In this document: positions 33,890-42,727 of the stretch, in pieces
Numbering within the stretch: position 1 is the first letter of the stretch
How the letters are laid out: each line of letters starts with the position of its first letter
Origin: Gudongella sp046224405
GTDB taxonomy: Bacteria > Bacillota > Clostridia > Tissierellales > Tissierellaceae
Assembly (NCBI RefSeq): GCF_046224405.1
Contig: NZ_JBJXRK010000003.1
Span: forward strand, 1 to 64,000
Length of the DNA stretch: 64,000 nt
Reading direction: 5' to 3'
Translations under genes and position numbers: made by a program
Notes under the pieces: model-generated
The model's input: only the letters and a program-made list of their open reading frames with translations
The model's database searches: none
Told to the model about the DNA's origin: nothing

Positions 33890-35119
33890 ATGAATTTTAG
33901 TAATCTAAAGGAAACAGACCGAGCAATCATGGAAGTTGTACAGGAGGAAATCGATCGTCAGAATAAGCACATCGAGTTGATAGCGTCTGAAAACTTTGTT
34001 TCTGAGGCTGTAATGGAGGCAATGGGCAGTCAGCTTACAAACAAATACGCAGAAGGTTACCCTGGCAAAAGATATTATGGGGGATGTGAAATAGTTGATA
34101 AGGCCGAAGTTCTGGCAATTGATAGGCTAAAGGAACTATTTGGTGCTGATCATGCAAATGTGCAGCCACATTCAGGATCAAATGCTAATCTAGCAGTTTA
34201 TTTTGCATTCTTAAAGCCTGGAGATAAGGTGCTTGGTATGAAGCTGTCACAAGGTGGACATCTTACTCATGGTAGCCCGGTTAATATTTCAGGTGTTTAC
34301 TATAATTTCGTTGATTATGGAGTCAATTCCGAAACTGAAACTATAGATTATGATGAAGTCAGGGAAATAGCCCATAAAGAAAAACCAAAAATGATTGTTG
34401 CTGGTGCAAGTGCGTATCCGAGAGAGATAGATTTCAGTAAGTTCAGGGAAATAGCTGATGAAGTAGGAGCATATCTCATGGTTGATATGGCACACATAGC
34501 TGGATTGATTGCTGCAGGTCTGCATCAGAATCCGGTACCGTATGCTGACTTTGTTACAACCACTACTCATAAAACCCTAAGAGGTCCAAGAGGTGGAGCC
34601 ATACTTTGCAAGGCTGAATATGCAAAGGCAATAGACAAGGCAATTTTCCCAGGTATTCAGGGTGGACCATTGATGCATGTCATAGCCGCAAAGGCAGTAG
34701 CATTTGGTGAGGCACTGCAGGATGATTTCAAAGTTTATCAGAAGCAGGTTGTTTTAAACACAAAAGCTTTAGCAGATGGATTGCTGGAGGAAGGCTTTAG
34801 GCTGGTATCTGGAGGTACAGACAATCATCTGATACTGATAGATGTTAGAAATAAAGACTTGACAGGGAAAGTAGCAGAGGCTATGCTAAACGATGTGGGT
34901 ATTGCTACAAACAAAAACACAATACCAAACGACCCTGAAAGCCCATTTGTAACAAGTGGTGTCAGAATAGGTACTGCTGCAATGACCACAAGGGGTATGA
35001 AGGAAGCTGAAATGAAGGAAATAGCGGAGTTGATGTCAGAAGCTCTGAAATCTGATAGTGACAAGGATGCTGTAAAGCAAAGAGTTTATGAGCTTTGCGA
35101 CAGATTCCCACTATATTAG
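33890..35119 (+). CDS. glyA: serine hydroxymethyltransferase
   Basis: 409 residues. PLP enzyme interconverting serine plus tetrahydrofolate with glycine plus methylene-tetrahydrofolate. HIELIASENFVSEAVMEA, the YPGKRYYGGCE loop, HAGLIAAG-like AHIAGLIAAGLHQNPVP, and the PLP lysine in TTTHKTLRGPRGG are visible. TTGAAAGGAGTCGGGAT precedes ATG. The CsoR-like gene ends 66 bases upstream, and a hairpin (33843-33862) lies between them. Confidence 0.97.
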   Translation: MNFSNLKETDRAIMEVVQEEIDRQNKHIELIASENFVSEAVMEAMGSQLTNKYAEGYPGKRYYGGCEIVDKAEVLAIDRLKELFGADHANVQPHSGSNANLAVYFAFLKPGDKVLGMKLSQGGHLTHGSPVNISGVYYNFVDYGVNSETETIDYDEVREIAHKEKPKMIVAGASAYPREIDFSKFREIADEVGAYLMVDMAHIAGLIAAGLHQNPVPYADFVTTTTHKTLRGPRGGAILCKAEYAKAIDKAIFPGIQGGPLMHVIAAKAVAFGEALQDDFKVYQKQVVLNTKALADGLLEEGFRLVSGGTDNHLILIDVRNKDLTGKVAEAMLNDVGIATNKNTIPNDPESPFVTSGVRIGTAAMTTRGMKEAEMKEIAELMSEALKSDSDKDAVKQRVYELCDRFPLY

Positions 35120-35130
35120 TTCAGTGATTA

Positions 35131-35156
35131 TAAGCCTACAGCTAGCTGTAGGCTTA
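35131..35156 (+). other. 26-base perfect palindrome after glyA
   Basis: TAAGCCTACAGCT/AGCTGTAGGCTTA, centred at 35143/35144, lies between glyA and the next gene. A T run is lacking on both sides, so it is not a textbook terminator. It could slow or end transcription, or protect the 3' end of the glyA message. Confidence 0.6.
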
Positions 35157-35184
35157 ACTAATGTTTAAAGACAGGTGGTTTATT

Positions 35185-36522
35185 ATGGAAATAACGAATA
35201 TCAAGGAAGCACGGAATATAATTGAAGACGTCGAGTTGGGAAGTATTGCTGATGAGCTGGATGTTAATCCTGGAGATATCTTACTAAGTATTAACAGCAA
35301 GAAAGTAAAGGATGTAATCGATTATAAATACATGATGGCAGACGAATATCTGGTAGTGGAAATCGAAAAACCTGGTGGAGAAGTTTGGGAGTTTGAAATT
35401 GAAAAGGATCCTGGTGAGGATTTGGGAATAATTTTCACAAATCCGTTGATTGACCGGGCAAAGACCTGTAACAATAAATGTATGTTCTGTTTTATTGATC
35501 AACTGCCTCCAAATATGCGGGATACATTATATTTTAAGGATGATGACTCTAGACTTTCATTTTTACAGGGTAATTTCATAACACTGACAAATATGGGAGA
35601 GGATGAAATTCAAAGGATAATTGATTATAGATTGAGCCCAATTAACGTGTCAGTTCATACAACAAATCCTGAGCTAAGGGTAAAGATGCTCAGGAATAAG
35701 AATGCAGGTAAAATATTTGATATTCTTAAGAGATTTCATGAAGTCAATATTGAAATGAATTGTCAGATTGTACTTGTACCAGGTGTCAATGATGGAGACG
35801 AGCTTAGGAGAACTATCAACGATCTTGCTACCCTTTATCCATCAATTCATTCCGTTGCGGTTGTACCTGTTGGAATAACAAAATACAGACAAGGTCTGGA
35901 TAAACTTGAAATATATGACAGGAACACATCTGAAGAAGTTATCAGGGGTGTTGAAGAAATGCAAAACAATTTCCTTGAGAGAATTGGCACCAGATATATC
36001 TTTGCCTCGGATGAATTTTATGTTGTTTCCGGTAATAAACTACCTGAATATGATGAGTACGAAGGATTTCCCCAGTACGAAAATGGAGTTGGACTTTTAA
36101 GATCATTTAAAACAGAGGTAGAAGAAGCACTTGAAGGATCGGTTTTGACAGAGTTGAAGCAAAACCTGGTATTTGCAACCGGAACTCTAGCCTATGAATT
36201 CATGAAAGAAATAGCATCGATGATAATGAAAAAATATATCAACCTTAAAATTGAGGTAGTACCAATCAAAAATAATTTTTTTGGGGAAACCATAACAGTC
36301 TCTGGACTTGTTACTGGAATGGATCTAGTTGAGCAGGTCATAGAGTATAAAGACTTTGACAAAGTAATAATTCCAAGGTCAATGTTGAAAAGAGATGAGG
36401 AGATATTTCTTGACAATGTAACTTTGCACCAGGCAATTGATAAGCTTGGTATTGAAATAGTACCATCCAATGTGGATGGTATTGAACTGATTAATTTAAT
36501 TGAGACAGGGGTGAGGTCGTGA
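35185..36522 (+). CDS. DUF512 radical SAM protein
   Basis: 445 residues from ATG 35185 (AGGTGGTTTATT upstream). The N-terminal PDZ-like domain (residues about 1-65) is followed by a radical SAM part with CNNKCMFCFIDQLP near residues 96-109, DSRLSFLQGNFITLTN and a C-terminal DUF512 domain. This family is conserved in Clostridia, often next to der, and has no proven function. The gene overlaps der by four bases, so the two are translationally coupled. Confidence 0.88.
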   Translation: MEITNIKEARNIIEDVELGSIADELDVNPGDILLSINSKKVKDVIDYKYMMADEYLVVEIEKPGGEVWEFEIEKDPGEDLGIIFTNPLIDRAKTCNNKCMFCFIDQLPPNMRDTLYFKDDDSRLSFLQGNFITLTNMGEDEIQRIIDYRLSPINVSVHTTNPELRVKMLRNKNAGKIFDILKRFHEVNIEMNCQIVLVPGVNDGDELRRTINDLATLYPSIHSVAVVPVGITKYRQGLDKLEIYDRNTSEEVIRGVEEMQNNFLERIGTRYIFASDEFYVVSGNKLPEYDEYEGFPQYENGVGLLRSFKTEVEEALEGSVLTELKQNLVFATGTLAYEFMKEIASMIMKKYINLKIEVVPIKNNFFGETITVSGLVTGMDLVEQVIEYKDFDKVIIPRSMLKRDEEIFLDNVTLHQAIDKLGIEIVPSNVDGIELINLIETGVRS

Positions 36523-37835
36523 GTAGGCCGATTGTATGTATAGTAGGTAGACCAAATGTAGGAAAATCAACATTGTTTAATAAAATTGCAGGTAGAAGGA
36601 TCGCAATCACTGAAGATAAACCTGGAGTGACCAGAGACAGGATTTATGCCGAGGCAGAATGGTTGGGACAGCATTTCACGGTGATTGACACAGGTGGATT
36701 GGAACCTGATAACGAAGATATTGTTATGAGTAACATTAAAAAGCAGGCAGACATAGCAATTGATACAGCAGATGTAATACTATTTGTAGTCGATGGTGTT
36801 GAAGGAATAACTACAACTGACAGGGAAATTGGAGAATTATTGAGAAGGTCAGGGAAGAATGTAGTGTTGGCAGCAAATAAGATTGATACAAGGAAAACAC
36901 CAGATGAGATATACGAATTTTACGAACTGGGATTGGGGGAACCCATGGTGGTTTCAGCTGAACAGTCATTGGGTCTGGGGGATCTTTTAGATGAGCTTGC
37001 CAAGTACTTCCCTGATGATAAGGATACAGAGGCCAATGAAGATACCATAAGGGTTGCATTCATCGGAAGACCCAATGCAGGAAAATCCTCTCTGATCAAC
37101 CACATTCTGGGAGAAGAAAGGGTTATTGTAACCGACATTCCAGGAACAACGCGTGATTCCATAGACAGTCATTTCACAGTTGGAGAGAATGACTACATCT
37201 TTGTGGATACTGCTGGTCTAAGAAGAAAGCGGTATATCTCAGAAAAAGTGGAGAGATATTCTGTAGTAAGAACCCTTACTGCAATAGACCGAGCTGACAT
37301 TTGCGTTATGGTCATTGATGGTACTATGGGGCCAACCGAGCAGGATACAAAGATTGCTGGATATGCTCATGATAATGGAAAGGCAATAATATTGGCTGTT
37401 AACAAGTGGGACATTGTAGATAAGAATGATAAGACATATCTTTCTTTTGAAAAGGATTTGAGGGAGACTTTCGGCTTCCTGAATTATGCACCCATACTTT
37501 TCATATCGGCAAAAACAGGACAAAGAGTTGACAAGCTACTTGAAACTATCAATATTGTGAATAACAACTACAATATGAGAATTAGCACTGGAGTGCTTAA
37601 TGATATACTAAATCAAGCCGTTCTCATGAATCAGCCACCTTCAGACAAAGGCAAAAGGGCTAGAATCTATTATGGCACACAGGTATCAGTTAGACCCCCA
37701 AGATTTGTTATATTTGTAAATTCAAAAGAATTAATGCACTTTTCATATGTAAGATACATTGAAAACCAAATTAGAAATCACTTTGGATTTATGGGTACAC
37801 CGATTAAATTTGAGTTGAGAGAAAAGGGAGAATAG
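36519..37835 (+). CDS. der: ribosome biogenesis GTPase Der
   Basis: 438 residues from GTG 36519. Two tandem GTPase domains: GRPNVGKST (residues 9-17), DTGGLE, NKID; and GRPNAGKSS near 183-191, DTAGLRRKR and NKWD. A C-terminal KH-like domain ends with HFGFMGTPIKFELR. Needed for 50S subunit assembly. It overlaps the DUF512 gene and is followed by plsY after two bases. Confidence 0.97.
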   Translation: MSRPIVCIVGRPNVGKSTLFNKIAGRRIAITEDKPGVTRDRIYAEAEWLGQHFTVIDTGGLEPDNEDIVMSNIKKQADIAIDTADVILFVVDGVEGITTTDREIGELLRRSGKNVVLAANKIDTRKTPDEIYEFYELGLGEPMVVSAEQSLGLGDLLDELAKYFPDDKDTEANEDTIRVAFIGRPNAGKSSLINHILGEERVIVTDIPGTTRDSIDSHFTVGENDYIFVDTAGLRRKRYISEKVERYSVVRTLTAIDRADICVMVIDGTMGPTEQDTKIAGYAHDNGKAIILAVNKWDIVDKNDKTYLSFEKDLRETFGFLNYAPILFISAKTGQRVDKLLETINIVNNNYNMRISTGVLNDILNQAVLMNQPPSDKGKRARIYYGTQVSVRPPRFVIFVNSKELMHFSYVRYIENQIRNHFGFMGTPIKFELREKGE

Positions 37836-37837
37836 AT

Positions 37838-38425
37838 ATGGAGATTTTTTTGATACCGGTTCTTTCATACCTGATTGGAAGCTTTTCTTCGGCATATGTT
37901 GTTGGAAGGCTCTTTAAAAAAATCGATATCAGAAACCATGGAAGTGGAAATGCCGGTGCAACAAATGCACTTCGAATCATGGGCAAAAAGCTAGGAGTAC
38001 TAACATTTTTAATGGATTTTGCCAAGGGGATCATTGCAGTGCTGATCGGACTTGGACTTGGAGGCTACAGTGGGGGAATGAGTGCAGCTTTATTTGCTGT
38101 GCTGGGACATAACTGGCCAATATTCTTTAAGTTCAAAGGTGGAAAAGGAATAGCTACCACAATTGCTGCCTTGGCCATGCTGCAGTTTCCGATCACTCTA
38201 ATCAGCGTCATCGCAGGTGTTGTGACTGCAGCAATAAGCAGATATGTTTCACTTGGCTCACTGGTGTTTCTAACAGTTTTGTTTGCACTTACATTTACCG
38301 GGATGTCTGACGGAGGTGCCATTACTTCGATTATTACATTTATTTTGATGATACTAGGGTATTACAGACATAAAGGGAATATCAAGAGGTTGATAAAAGG
38401 AAATGAAAATAAAATAGGCAGGTGA
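37838..38425 (+). CDS. plsY: acyl-phosphate glycerol-3-phosphate acyltransferase
   Basis: 195 residues, five or so membrane segments. It transfers the acyl group from acyl phosphate to glycerol-3-phosphate, the first step of phospholipid synthesis. The three conserved motifs are SFSSAYVVGRL, GSGNAGATNALRIMG and FKGGKGIATT. It overlaps gpsA, which makes its acceptor glycerol-3-phosphate. Confidence 0.96.
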   Translation: MEIFLIPVLSYLIGSFSSAYVVGRLFKKIDIRNHGSGNAGATNALRIMGKKLGVLTFLMDFAKGIIAVLIGLGLGGYSGGMSAALFAVLGHNWPIFFKFKGGKGIATTIAALAMLQFPITLISVIAGVVTAAISRYVSLGSLVFLTVLFALTFTGMSDGGAITSIITFILMILGYYRHKGNIKRLIKGNENKIGR

Positions 38426-38430
38426 TTTCA

Positions 38431-39459
38431 TTGAAAACCAAAGTAGCAGTCTTAGGTGGAGGCAGTTGGGGAACTGCTCTTTCAGTATTGCTATCAAAAA
38501 ATGATGTGGATACAGGTATATGGATTAGATCTAAGGAACAATTTGAAATCATGTCCAACAATAGAGAAAATCCTAAGTATTTACCGGATATTAAATTGCC
38601 AAAACAACTTGAAATAAGCACAGATATTGATGAAATCTTGAAGGAACGGAGTATAGTCGTGCTTGCAGTTCCTACAAACAGCGTAAGAGAGTTGCTTGTA
38701 CAATTGGAAGGGAAGATTCAAAAATCACAAGTGATTGTAAATGTTGCAAAGGGTATTGAAAACAAGTCAAAAAAGAGAATTTCAGAGATTGCAAGGGAAT
38801 ATTTTCCTGATAATGATTTTGTTGCTCTATCTGGCCCTTCCCACGCTGAGGAAGTTGCTCTTGATATACCTACTACTGTTGTGTCGGCCTCCACGAACAA
38901 AAAAGTGGCTGAATATATCCAGGATGTATTTTCATGCTCCACATTTAGAGTATATACAAACCCGGATGTAATAGGTGTAGAGCTTGGTGGAGCTCTAAAG
39001 AATATAATTGCATTGGGAGCGGGAATATCAGATGGTCTTGGATATGGTGACAATACAAAGGCAGCCTTGATGACCAGGGGTATTTACGAAATGTCAAAAT
39101 TGGGGGTTGCTTTGGGAGCTGATCCCGATACCTTTTCAGGGCTTTCAGGGATTGGAGACCTTATTGTAACCTGCACAAGCATGCATAGTAGAAACAGACG
39201 AGCAGGAATCCTAATTGGAAAGGGCCTCTCGATGGAAAAGGCAGTGGAAGAAATCGGCATGGTTGTTGAGGGCATAAAAACCACTAAGTCAACGTATGAA
39301 CTGGCGGGAGATATAGGGGTGGAAATGCCAATTACAAAGGAGCTCTATAATGTGCTTTACAATGGTGCAGATGTAAGAGAGTCAGTTGGTAAGCTTATGG
39401 GAAGATCCATGAAGCACGAAATGGAAATAGTGGCAAAAAATAAAAAAACGAGCTGGTAA
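38431..39459 (+). CDS. gpsA: NAD(P)+-dependent glycerol-3-phosphate dehydrogenase
   Basis: 342 residues from TTG 38431 (AGGTGATTTCA upstream); GTG 38422 is an alternative that overlaps plsY. Reduces dihydroxyacetone phosphate to glycerol-3-phosphate for lipids. GGGSWGTALSVLL Rossmann motif, VAKGIE, GPSHAEEVA, and the active-site LGGALKNIIALGAGISDGL are present. The plsY-gpsA pair supplies the lipid precursor route. The stop codon lies inside a bidirectional terminator shared with tRNA-Pro. Confidence 0.95.
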   Translation: MKTKVAVLGGGSWGTALSVLLSKNDVDTGIWIRSKEQFEIMSNNRENPKYLPDIKLPKQLEISTDIDEILKERSIVVLAVPTNSVRELLVQLEGKIQKSQVIVNVAKGIENKSKKRISEIAREYFPDNDFVALSGPSHAEEVALDIPTTVVSASTNKKVAEYIQDVFSCSTFRVYTNPDVIGVELGGALKNIIALGAGISDGLGYGDNTKAALMTRGIYEMSKLGVALGADPDTFSGLSGIGDLIVTCTSMHSRNRRAGILIGKGLSMEKAVEEIGMVVEGIKTTKSTYELAGDIGVEMPITKELYNVLYNGADVRESVGKLMGRSMKHEMEIVAKNKKTSW

Positions 39460-39486
39460 CCTAAATGGTATACCAGCTCATTATTT
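39444..39486. terminator. bidirectional terminator between gpsA and tRNA-Pro
   Basis: GAGCTGGTA (39450-39458) pairs with TACCAGCTC (39471-39479). On the minus strand a run of seven T follows, terminating tRNA-Pro; on the plus strand ATTATTTT follows, a weaker end for gpsA. Confidence 0.8.
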
Positions 39487-39489
39487 TGG

Positions 39490-39563
39490 TCGGAGTGATA
39501 GGATTTGAACCTACGGCCCCTAGTCCCCCAGACTAGTGCGCTACCAAACTGCGCCACACCCCG
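39490..39563 (-). tRNA. tRNA-Pro (anticodon GGG)
   Basis: Minus strand cloverleaf with acceptor stem CGGGGTG/CACTCCG, anticodon stem CTAGT/ACTAG around CTGGGGG (anticodon GGG), TTCAAAT T-loop. CCA is encoded at 39487-39489. Opposite to the surrounding genes. Confidence 0.95.
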
Positions 39564-39574
39564 CCACAAGCTGT

Positions 39575-39603
39575 ATTATATCCGATAAATTTCATTTTGT
39601 AAA
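39575..39603 (-). promoter_or_regulatory. promoter of tRNA-Pro
   Basis: On the minus strand TTTACA (39598-39603), 17 bases, TATAAT (39575-39580), about 12 bases before the mature tRNA. Confidence 0.85.
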
Positions 39604-39607
39604 GTGG

Positions 39608-39636
39608 TTTAAAATGATTTGGAATTATGGTATACT
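39608..39636 (+). promoter_or_regulatory. promoter of the ylm/div gene run
   Basis: TTTAAA (39608-39613), 17 bases ending TGG, TATACT (39631-39636). Lies back-to-back with the tRNA-Pro promoter, with four bases between the two -35 boxes. Confidence 0.7.
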
Positions 39637-39665
39637 GATTTTAATTATAGATTGGAGGATTGTGC

Positions 39666-40040
39666 ATGTTTGAGTTTCTAATGGCAGTTTCAGGGATTGC
39701 ACTTTTTGCTGGAATGCTGGGGTATACTTTGGTTGTCTTTAAAGAAAAATACTATTTGAAAAATAACATAATATTTATAGATAACAGATACATCTCCCAG
39801 GATGAAATAGAGGACACCGATATGCAGGAATTCTTTCTGGATGGAACCAAGTTAAAGGCTGGGGACGAGATTAGTATCATGACGAAATCGAAAGAAAAGT
39901 TTAAAGGAATTCTAATCGGTGCAATTCATAGTGATCAGTCAATCAAAATGGTAACCTATGCCAATGAAGTTATAAAGCTTAAGATTGAGAGTATAAATCA
40001 ATTTAGAATAATGAGCAAATATGGCAAATTTTTTAGTTAG
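39666..40040 (+). CDS. small membrane-anchored protein of unknown function
   Basis: 124 residues from ATG 39666 (TTGGAGGATTGTGC upstream). One membrane segment at about 3-22 (FLMAVSGIALFAGMLGYTLVV), then a soluble beta-rich part of about 95 residues. I do not recognise the family. It precedes an HlyD-like protein and the ylmE-to-divIVA cluster in the same direction, so a role in envelope or division is possible by position only. Confidence 0.75.
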   Translation: MFEFLMAVSGIALFAGMLGYTLVVFKEKYYLKNNIIFIDNRYISQDEIEDTDMQEFFLDGTKLKAGDEISIMTKSKEKFKGILIGAIHSDQSIKMVTYANEVIKLKIESINQFRIMSKYGKFFS

Positions 40041-40051
40041 GTGTGACTTTA

Positions 40052-41302
40052 ATGAAGGGATATCAAGGTGACATTAAAAGAAAGGCTATTTTGGTATTAG
40101 GGTTTGTATTTCTGATACTCCTTGCATTAAATATAATTCCAAGATTATTTGGTGAAAGCAACATTTTTGTGGTCCCAGAGGATTCAGAGTATGAGGTGAG
40201 AATTCCAGCTCGCGGAATACTTGTCAGAGATGAAAAAATATATTTTTCCAGCACAGATGGTGATGTTTTTAAGGTAGTTAAGGAAGGGGAGAGAGTGCGG
40301 GTTGGTCAAAAAGTCGTAGACATTCTTTTACTTGAGGATACCACAGATCTTAAAGAAGAGTTAAATCAAATTGAAAACATTATTCAATTCTATGACGAGC
40401 TTCATGAAGACCTCAAGGGGGAGAACTCCTTAAACGGAGAAGGTGTTGATTTACTTGTTTCAAAGTTGTATCAACAGTTATCAGATGGGGACTACAAAGG
40501 AGTAAATGATACTAAGGAATCCATAGCTTTGTACTATGATACTTTGGAAAACTTCTCAGGAGAATTTGAAGGGTTTGACATCACAACAGATGAATTGCGT
40601 AATAGGAGAGACCATCTATTATCAAGGATTTCACAGTATAACAAAAGTATATACTCACTTAATTCAGGGTTAGTATCCTATAAGGTTGACGGCTTGGAAG
40701 ATGAATTGGTTCAAGGTAAGTTAAGTGACCTTGATATAGGTATTTTCAACAAAGTTGAAACCGATAATACCAATGAAAATGGAGCGTTGTTTAAAATTAT
40801 TGATGATTATCAATGGAATCTACTAGTTAAAATCGCTGATGAAACACCGGTGAACTATCAGGTTGGAGATATTCTTGAGGTTATCATCTCATCATTTGAG
40901 AACAACAACATAGTTGAGATTAAAATGCCCGTTGTTGAGATTATTGAAAGCAACGATGAGAAGTTCTATAACCTTAGAGGGACTAATTTTCTGGAAAAGA
41001 TTTTTGATAAAAGATATGTAAATGTGGAAATAATTGATCTTAAAGAGGACACCTTTAAAATACCTGTCGATGCAATTGTTGAAGTTGATGGAACAACAGG
41101 TGTAAAGGTAAAGGAATTTTATGGAGTTGTCACTTTTAGACCAGTTGAAATTGTGGCAGTCGATGATAGATATGCTTTTGTATCAAAAGGTGACAATAAT
41201 GGTTATATTGATATTGGGGAAGAGACCTTCAGAACAATCTCATTGTTCAGCGAAGTGATAGTTAAGCCCGATTCAGTTAATGTGGGAGAAATTTTAAATT
41301 GA
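40052..41302 (+). CDS. HlyD-like membrane fusion protein, single membrane anchor
   Basis: 416 residues from ATG 40052. A membrane segment at residues 11-31 (KAILVLGFVFLILLALNI) is followed by VRIPARGILVRDEK, a lipoyl/barrel-type N-terminal strand pattern, a helical region (about 95-215) and a barrel C-terminal part. This is the fold of HlyD-type efflux adaptors, but no transporter gene is near. Clostridia often have such a gene just before ylmE; its role is unknown. The stop TGA is 15 bases before the noncanonical ylmE start and in the same frame. Confidence 0.75.
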   Translation: MKGYQGDIKRKAILVLGFVFLILLALNIIPRLFGESNIFVVPEDSEYEVRIPARGILVRDEKIYFSSTDGDVFKVVKEGERVRVGQKVVDILLLEDTTDLKEELNQIENIIQFYDELHEDLKGENSLNGEGVDLLVSKLYQQLSDGDYKGVNDTKESIALYYDTLENFSGEFEGFDITTDELRNRRDHLLSRISQYNKSIYSLNSGLVSYKVDGLEDELVQGKLSDLDIGIFNKVETDNTNENGALFKIIDDYQWNLLVKIADETPVNYQVGDILEVIISSFENNNIVEIKMPVVEIIESNDEKFYNLRGTNFLEKIFDKRYVNVEIIDLKEDTFKIPVDAIVEVDGTTGVKVKEFYGVVTFRPVEIVAVDDRYAFVSKGDNNGYIDIGEETFRTISLFSEVIVKPDSVNVGEILN

Positions 41303-41317
41303 TGGGAGGTCTTTGAA

Positions 41318-42004
41318 ATTAGCATCAAGAATAATCTAAAGGATATAAATAACAGAATCACCCTTGCCCTTGAAAAGGCAGGAAGAAAAGATGATGTAAG
41401 TTTGGTTGCGGTAACTAAAACCCTTCCTGTTGAGAGAATAGTTGAAGCTCTTGATTTGGGGATTACGGATATTGGAGAAAACAAAGTACAGGAACTGACA
41501 GACAAAATGGCAATTTTAGGTGATAGACCAAGATATCACATGATTGGTCACCTTCAATCAAACAAGGTGAAGTACATAGTAGATAATGTTCACCTAATCC
41601 ACTCACTTGACAGGATTTCTCTTGCAAATGAAATTGACAAAAGAGGTAAGGCAAGCAACAGGATCCTGGACACTTTAATTCAGGTAAACATATCCCAGGA
41701 GGATTCTAAGTTTGGAATGATGGAGGATGAAGTTATCCCTTTCATAGAAAAGGTACTCAAAATGGAAAATATTAACATAAAGGGTCTTATGACAATAGCT
41801 CCCTTCACGGAAGATGAGTCTGTTTTGAGAAATACTTTCAGTGGCTTGTATGATCTTAGTGAGAGAGTCAAGGCACAAAAATACAAGGAGCTGAGCATGG
41901 ACATTCTATCCATGGGCATGACAAATGATTTTGAAATTGCAATTGAAGAGGGATCCAACATGATCAGGGTAGGAACAGGAATCTTTGGGAAAAGAAATTA
42001 CTAG
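41318..42004 (+). CDS. ylmE: YggS-family PLP homeostasis protein with ATT start
   Basis: 228 residues if it begins at ATT 41318: the frame reads I-S-I-K-N-N-L-K-D-I-N-N-R-I, which matches the usual YggS N-terminus (MSIKENL-like). GGGAGG is eight bases upstream. No ATG, GTG or TTG occurs in frame from the previous stop (41300-41302) until TTG 41402, which lacks a ribosome site and would drop the first helix. The PLP lysine is in VAVTKT, followed by DIGENKVQE, HMIGHLQSNK and the C-terminal SMGMTNDFEIAIEEGSNMIR. It binds PLP and balances PLP and amino acid pools. Confidence 0.85.
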   Translation: MSIKNNLKDINNRITLALEKAGRKDDVSLVAVTKTLPVERIVEALDLGITDIGENKVQELTDKMAILGDRPRYHMIGHLQSNKVKYIVDNVHLIHSLDRISLANEIDKRGKASNRILDTLIQVNISQEDSKFGMMEDEVIPFIEKVLKMENINIKGLMTIAPFTEDESVLRNTFSGLYDLSERVKAQKYKELSMDILSMGMTNDFEIAIEEGSNMIRVGTGIFGKRNY

Positions 42005-42015
42005 GAGGGATTGTA

Positions 42016-42447
42016 ATGGGCAATATATTTGACAAATTCAAGTATTTTATAGGTATTGACGATTACGAGGAAGAGGAGTATTTTACTGAGGAACCAGTTG
42101 ATGAGCTTGATGCTGGAGCTGCTCCTTCCACGAAGAAATTCAACAACAAAGTAGTAAACATTCATACCAACAGTAATATGAAAATAGCGGTTCATGAACC
42201 ACTTAGCTATGAAGAAGCACCTGCAATTATTGATGATCTTAAATTGAGAAAAGCAATAGTAGTCAACTTTGAGCAGCTTGATACCACTGTAAAAAGACAG
42301 ATATTTGATTTCATAAACGGCGGCTTGTATGCAGTTGAAGGCAAGATACAAAAGGTTACAAAGGATATATTTATACTCGCCCCTAACAATATAGAGATTG
42401 ACGGTTTAAAGGACGAATTGAAGAACAGGGGGATTTTCCCTTGGTAA
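42016..42447 (+). CDS. sepF: cell division protein SepF
   Basis: 143 residues. An amphipathic N-terminal helix (MGNIFDKFKYFIGI) for membrane binding, an acidic linker (residues about 15-45), and the SepF core (KIAVHEPLSYEEAPAIIDDL, VVNFEQLDTTVKRQIFDFI, GGLYAVEGKIQKV, DIFILAP). It forms rings and anchors FtsZ at the septum. Located as usual after ylmE and before yggT. Confidence 0.95.
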   Translation: MGNIFDKFKYFIGIDDYEEEEYFTEEPVDELDAGAAPSTKKFNNKVVNIHTNSNMKIAVHEPLSYEEAPAIIDDLKLRKAIVVNFEQLDTTVKRQIFDFINGGLYAVEGKIQKVTKDIFILAPNNIEIDGLKDELKNRGIFPW

Positions 42448-42457
42448 GGAGAAATGA

Positions 42458-42724
42458 ATGTATACGTTGTTAAGATCTGTAAGAATATTATTTGATTTAT
42501 TGGAAATACTAATTATAGTTAGAATATTTGTCAACATCTTTAGAGTACCTGTGAATAACATGTTCGGCAAAATATTGTATGAGCTTACCGAGCCAATTAT
42601 GGCTCCTGCAAGAGCACTGCTGGATAAGTTAGGTGTAGGAAGGGGTTTCATAGATTTTTCACCTTGGGTAGCAATAATTATTTTAAGAATTGTCTATACA
42701 GTGATTCTGAATCTGGTAGGATAG
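42458..42724 (+). CDS. yggT: YggT-family membrane protein (YlmG)
   Basis: 88 residues, two membrane segments (about 5-26 and 65-86) around RVFVN-like VRIFVNIFRVPVNN and YELTEPIMAPARALLDKLG. Family members sit in cell division and osmotic contexts, with no proven activity. AAGGAGAAATGA precedes ATG. It lies between sepF and ylmH. Confidence 0.92.
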   Translation: MYTLLRSVRILFDLLEILIIVRIFVNIFRVPVNNMFGKILYELTEPIMAPARALLDKLGVGRGFIDFSPWVAIIILRIVYTVILNLVG

Positions 42725-42727
42725 CTA

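Noticed and set aside
41402..42004. ylmE starting at TTG 41402
   Set aside because: No ribosome site, and it lacks the first helix and the start expected for the family. ATT 41318 is better supported.
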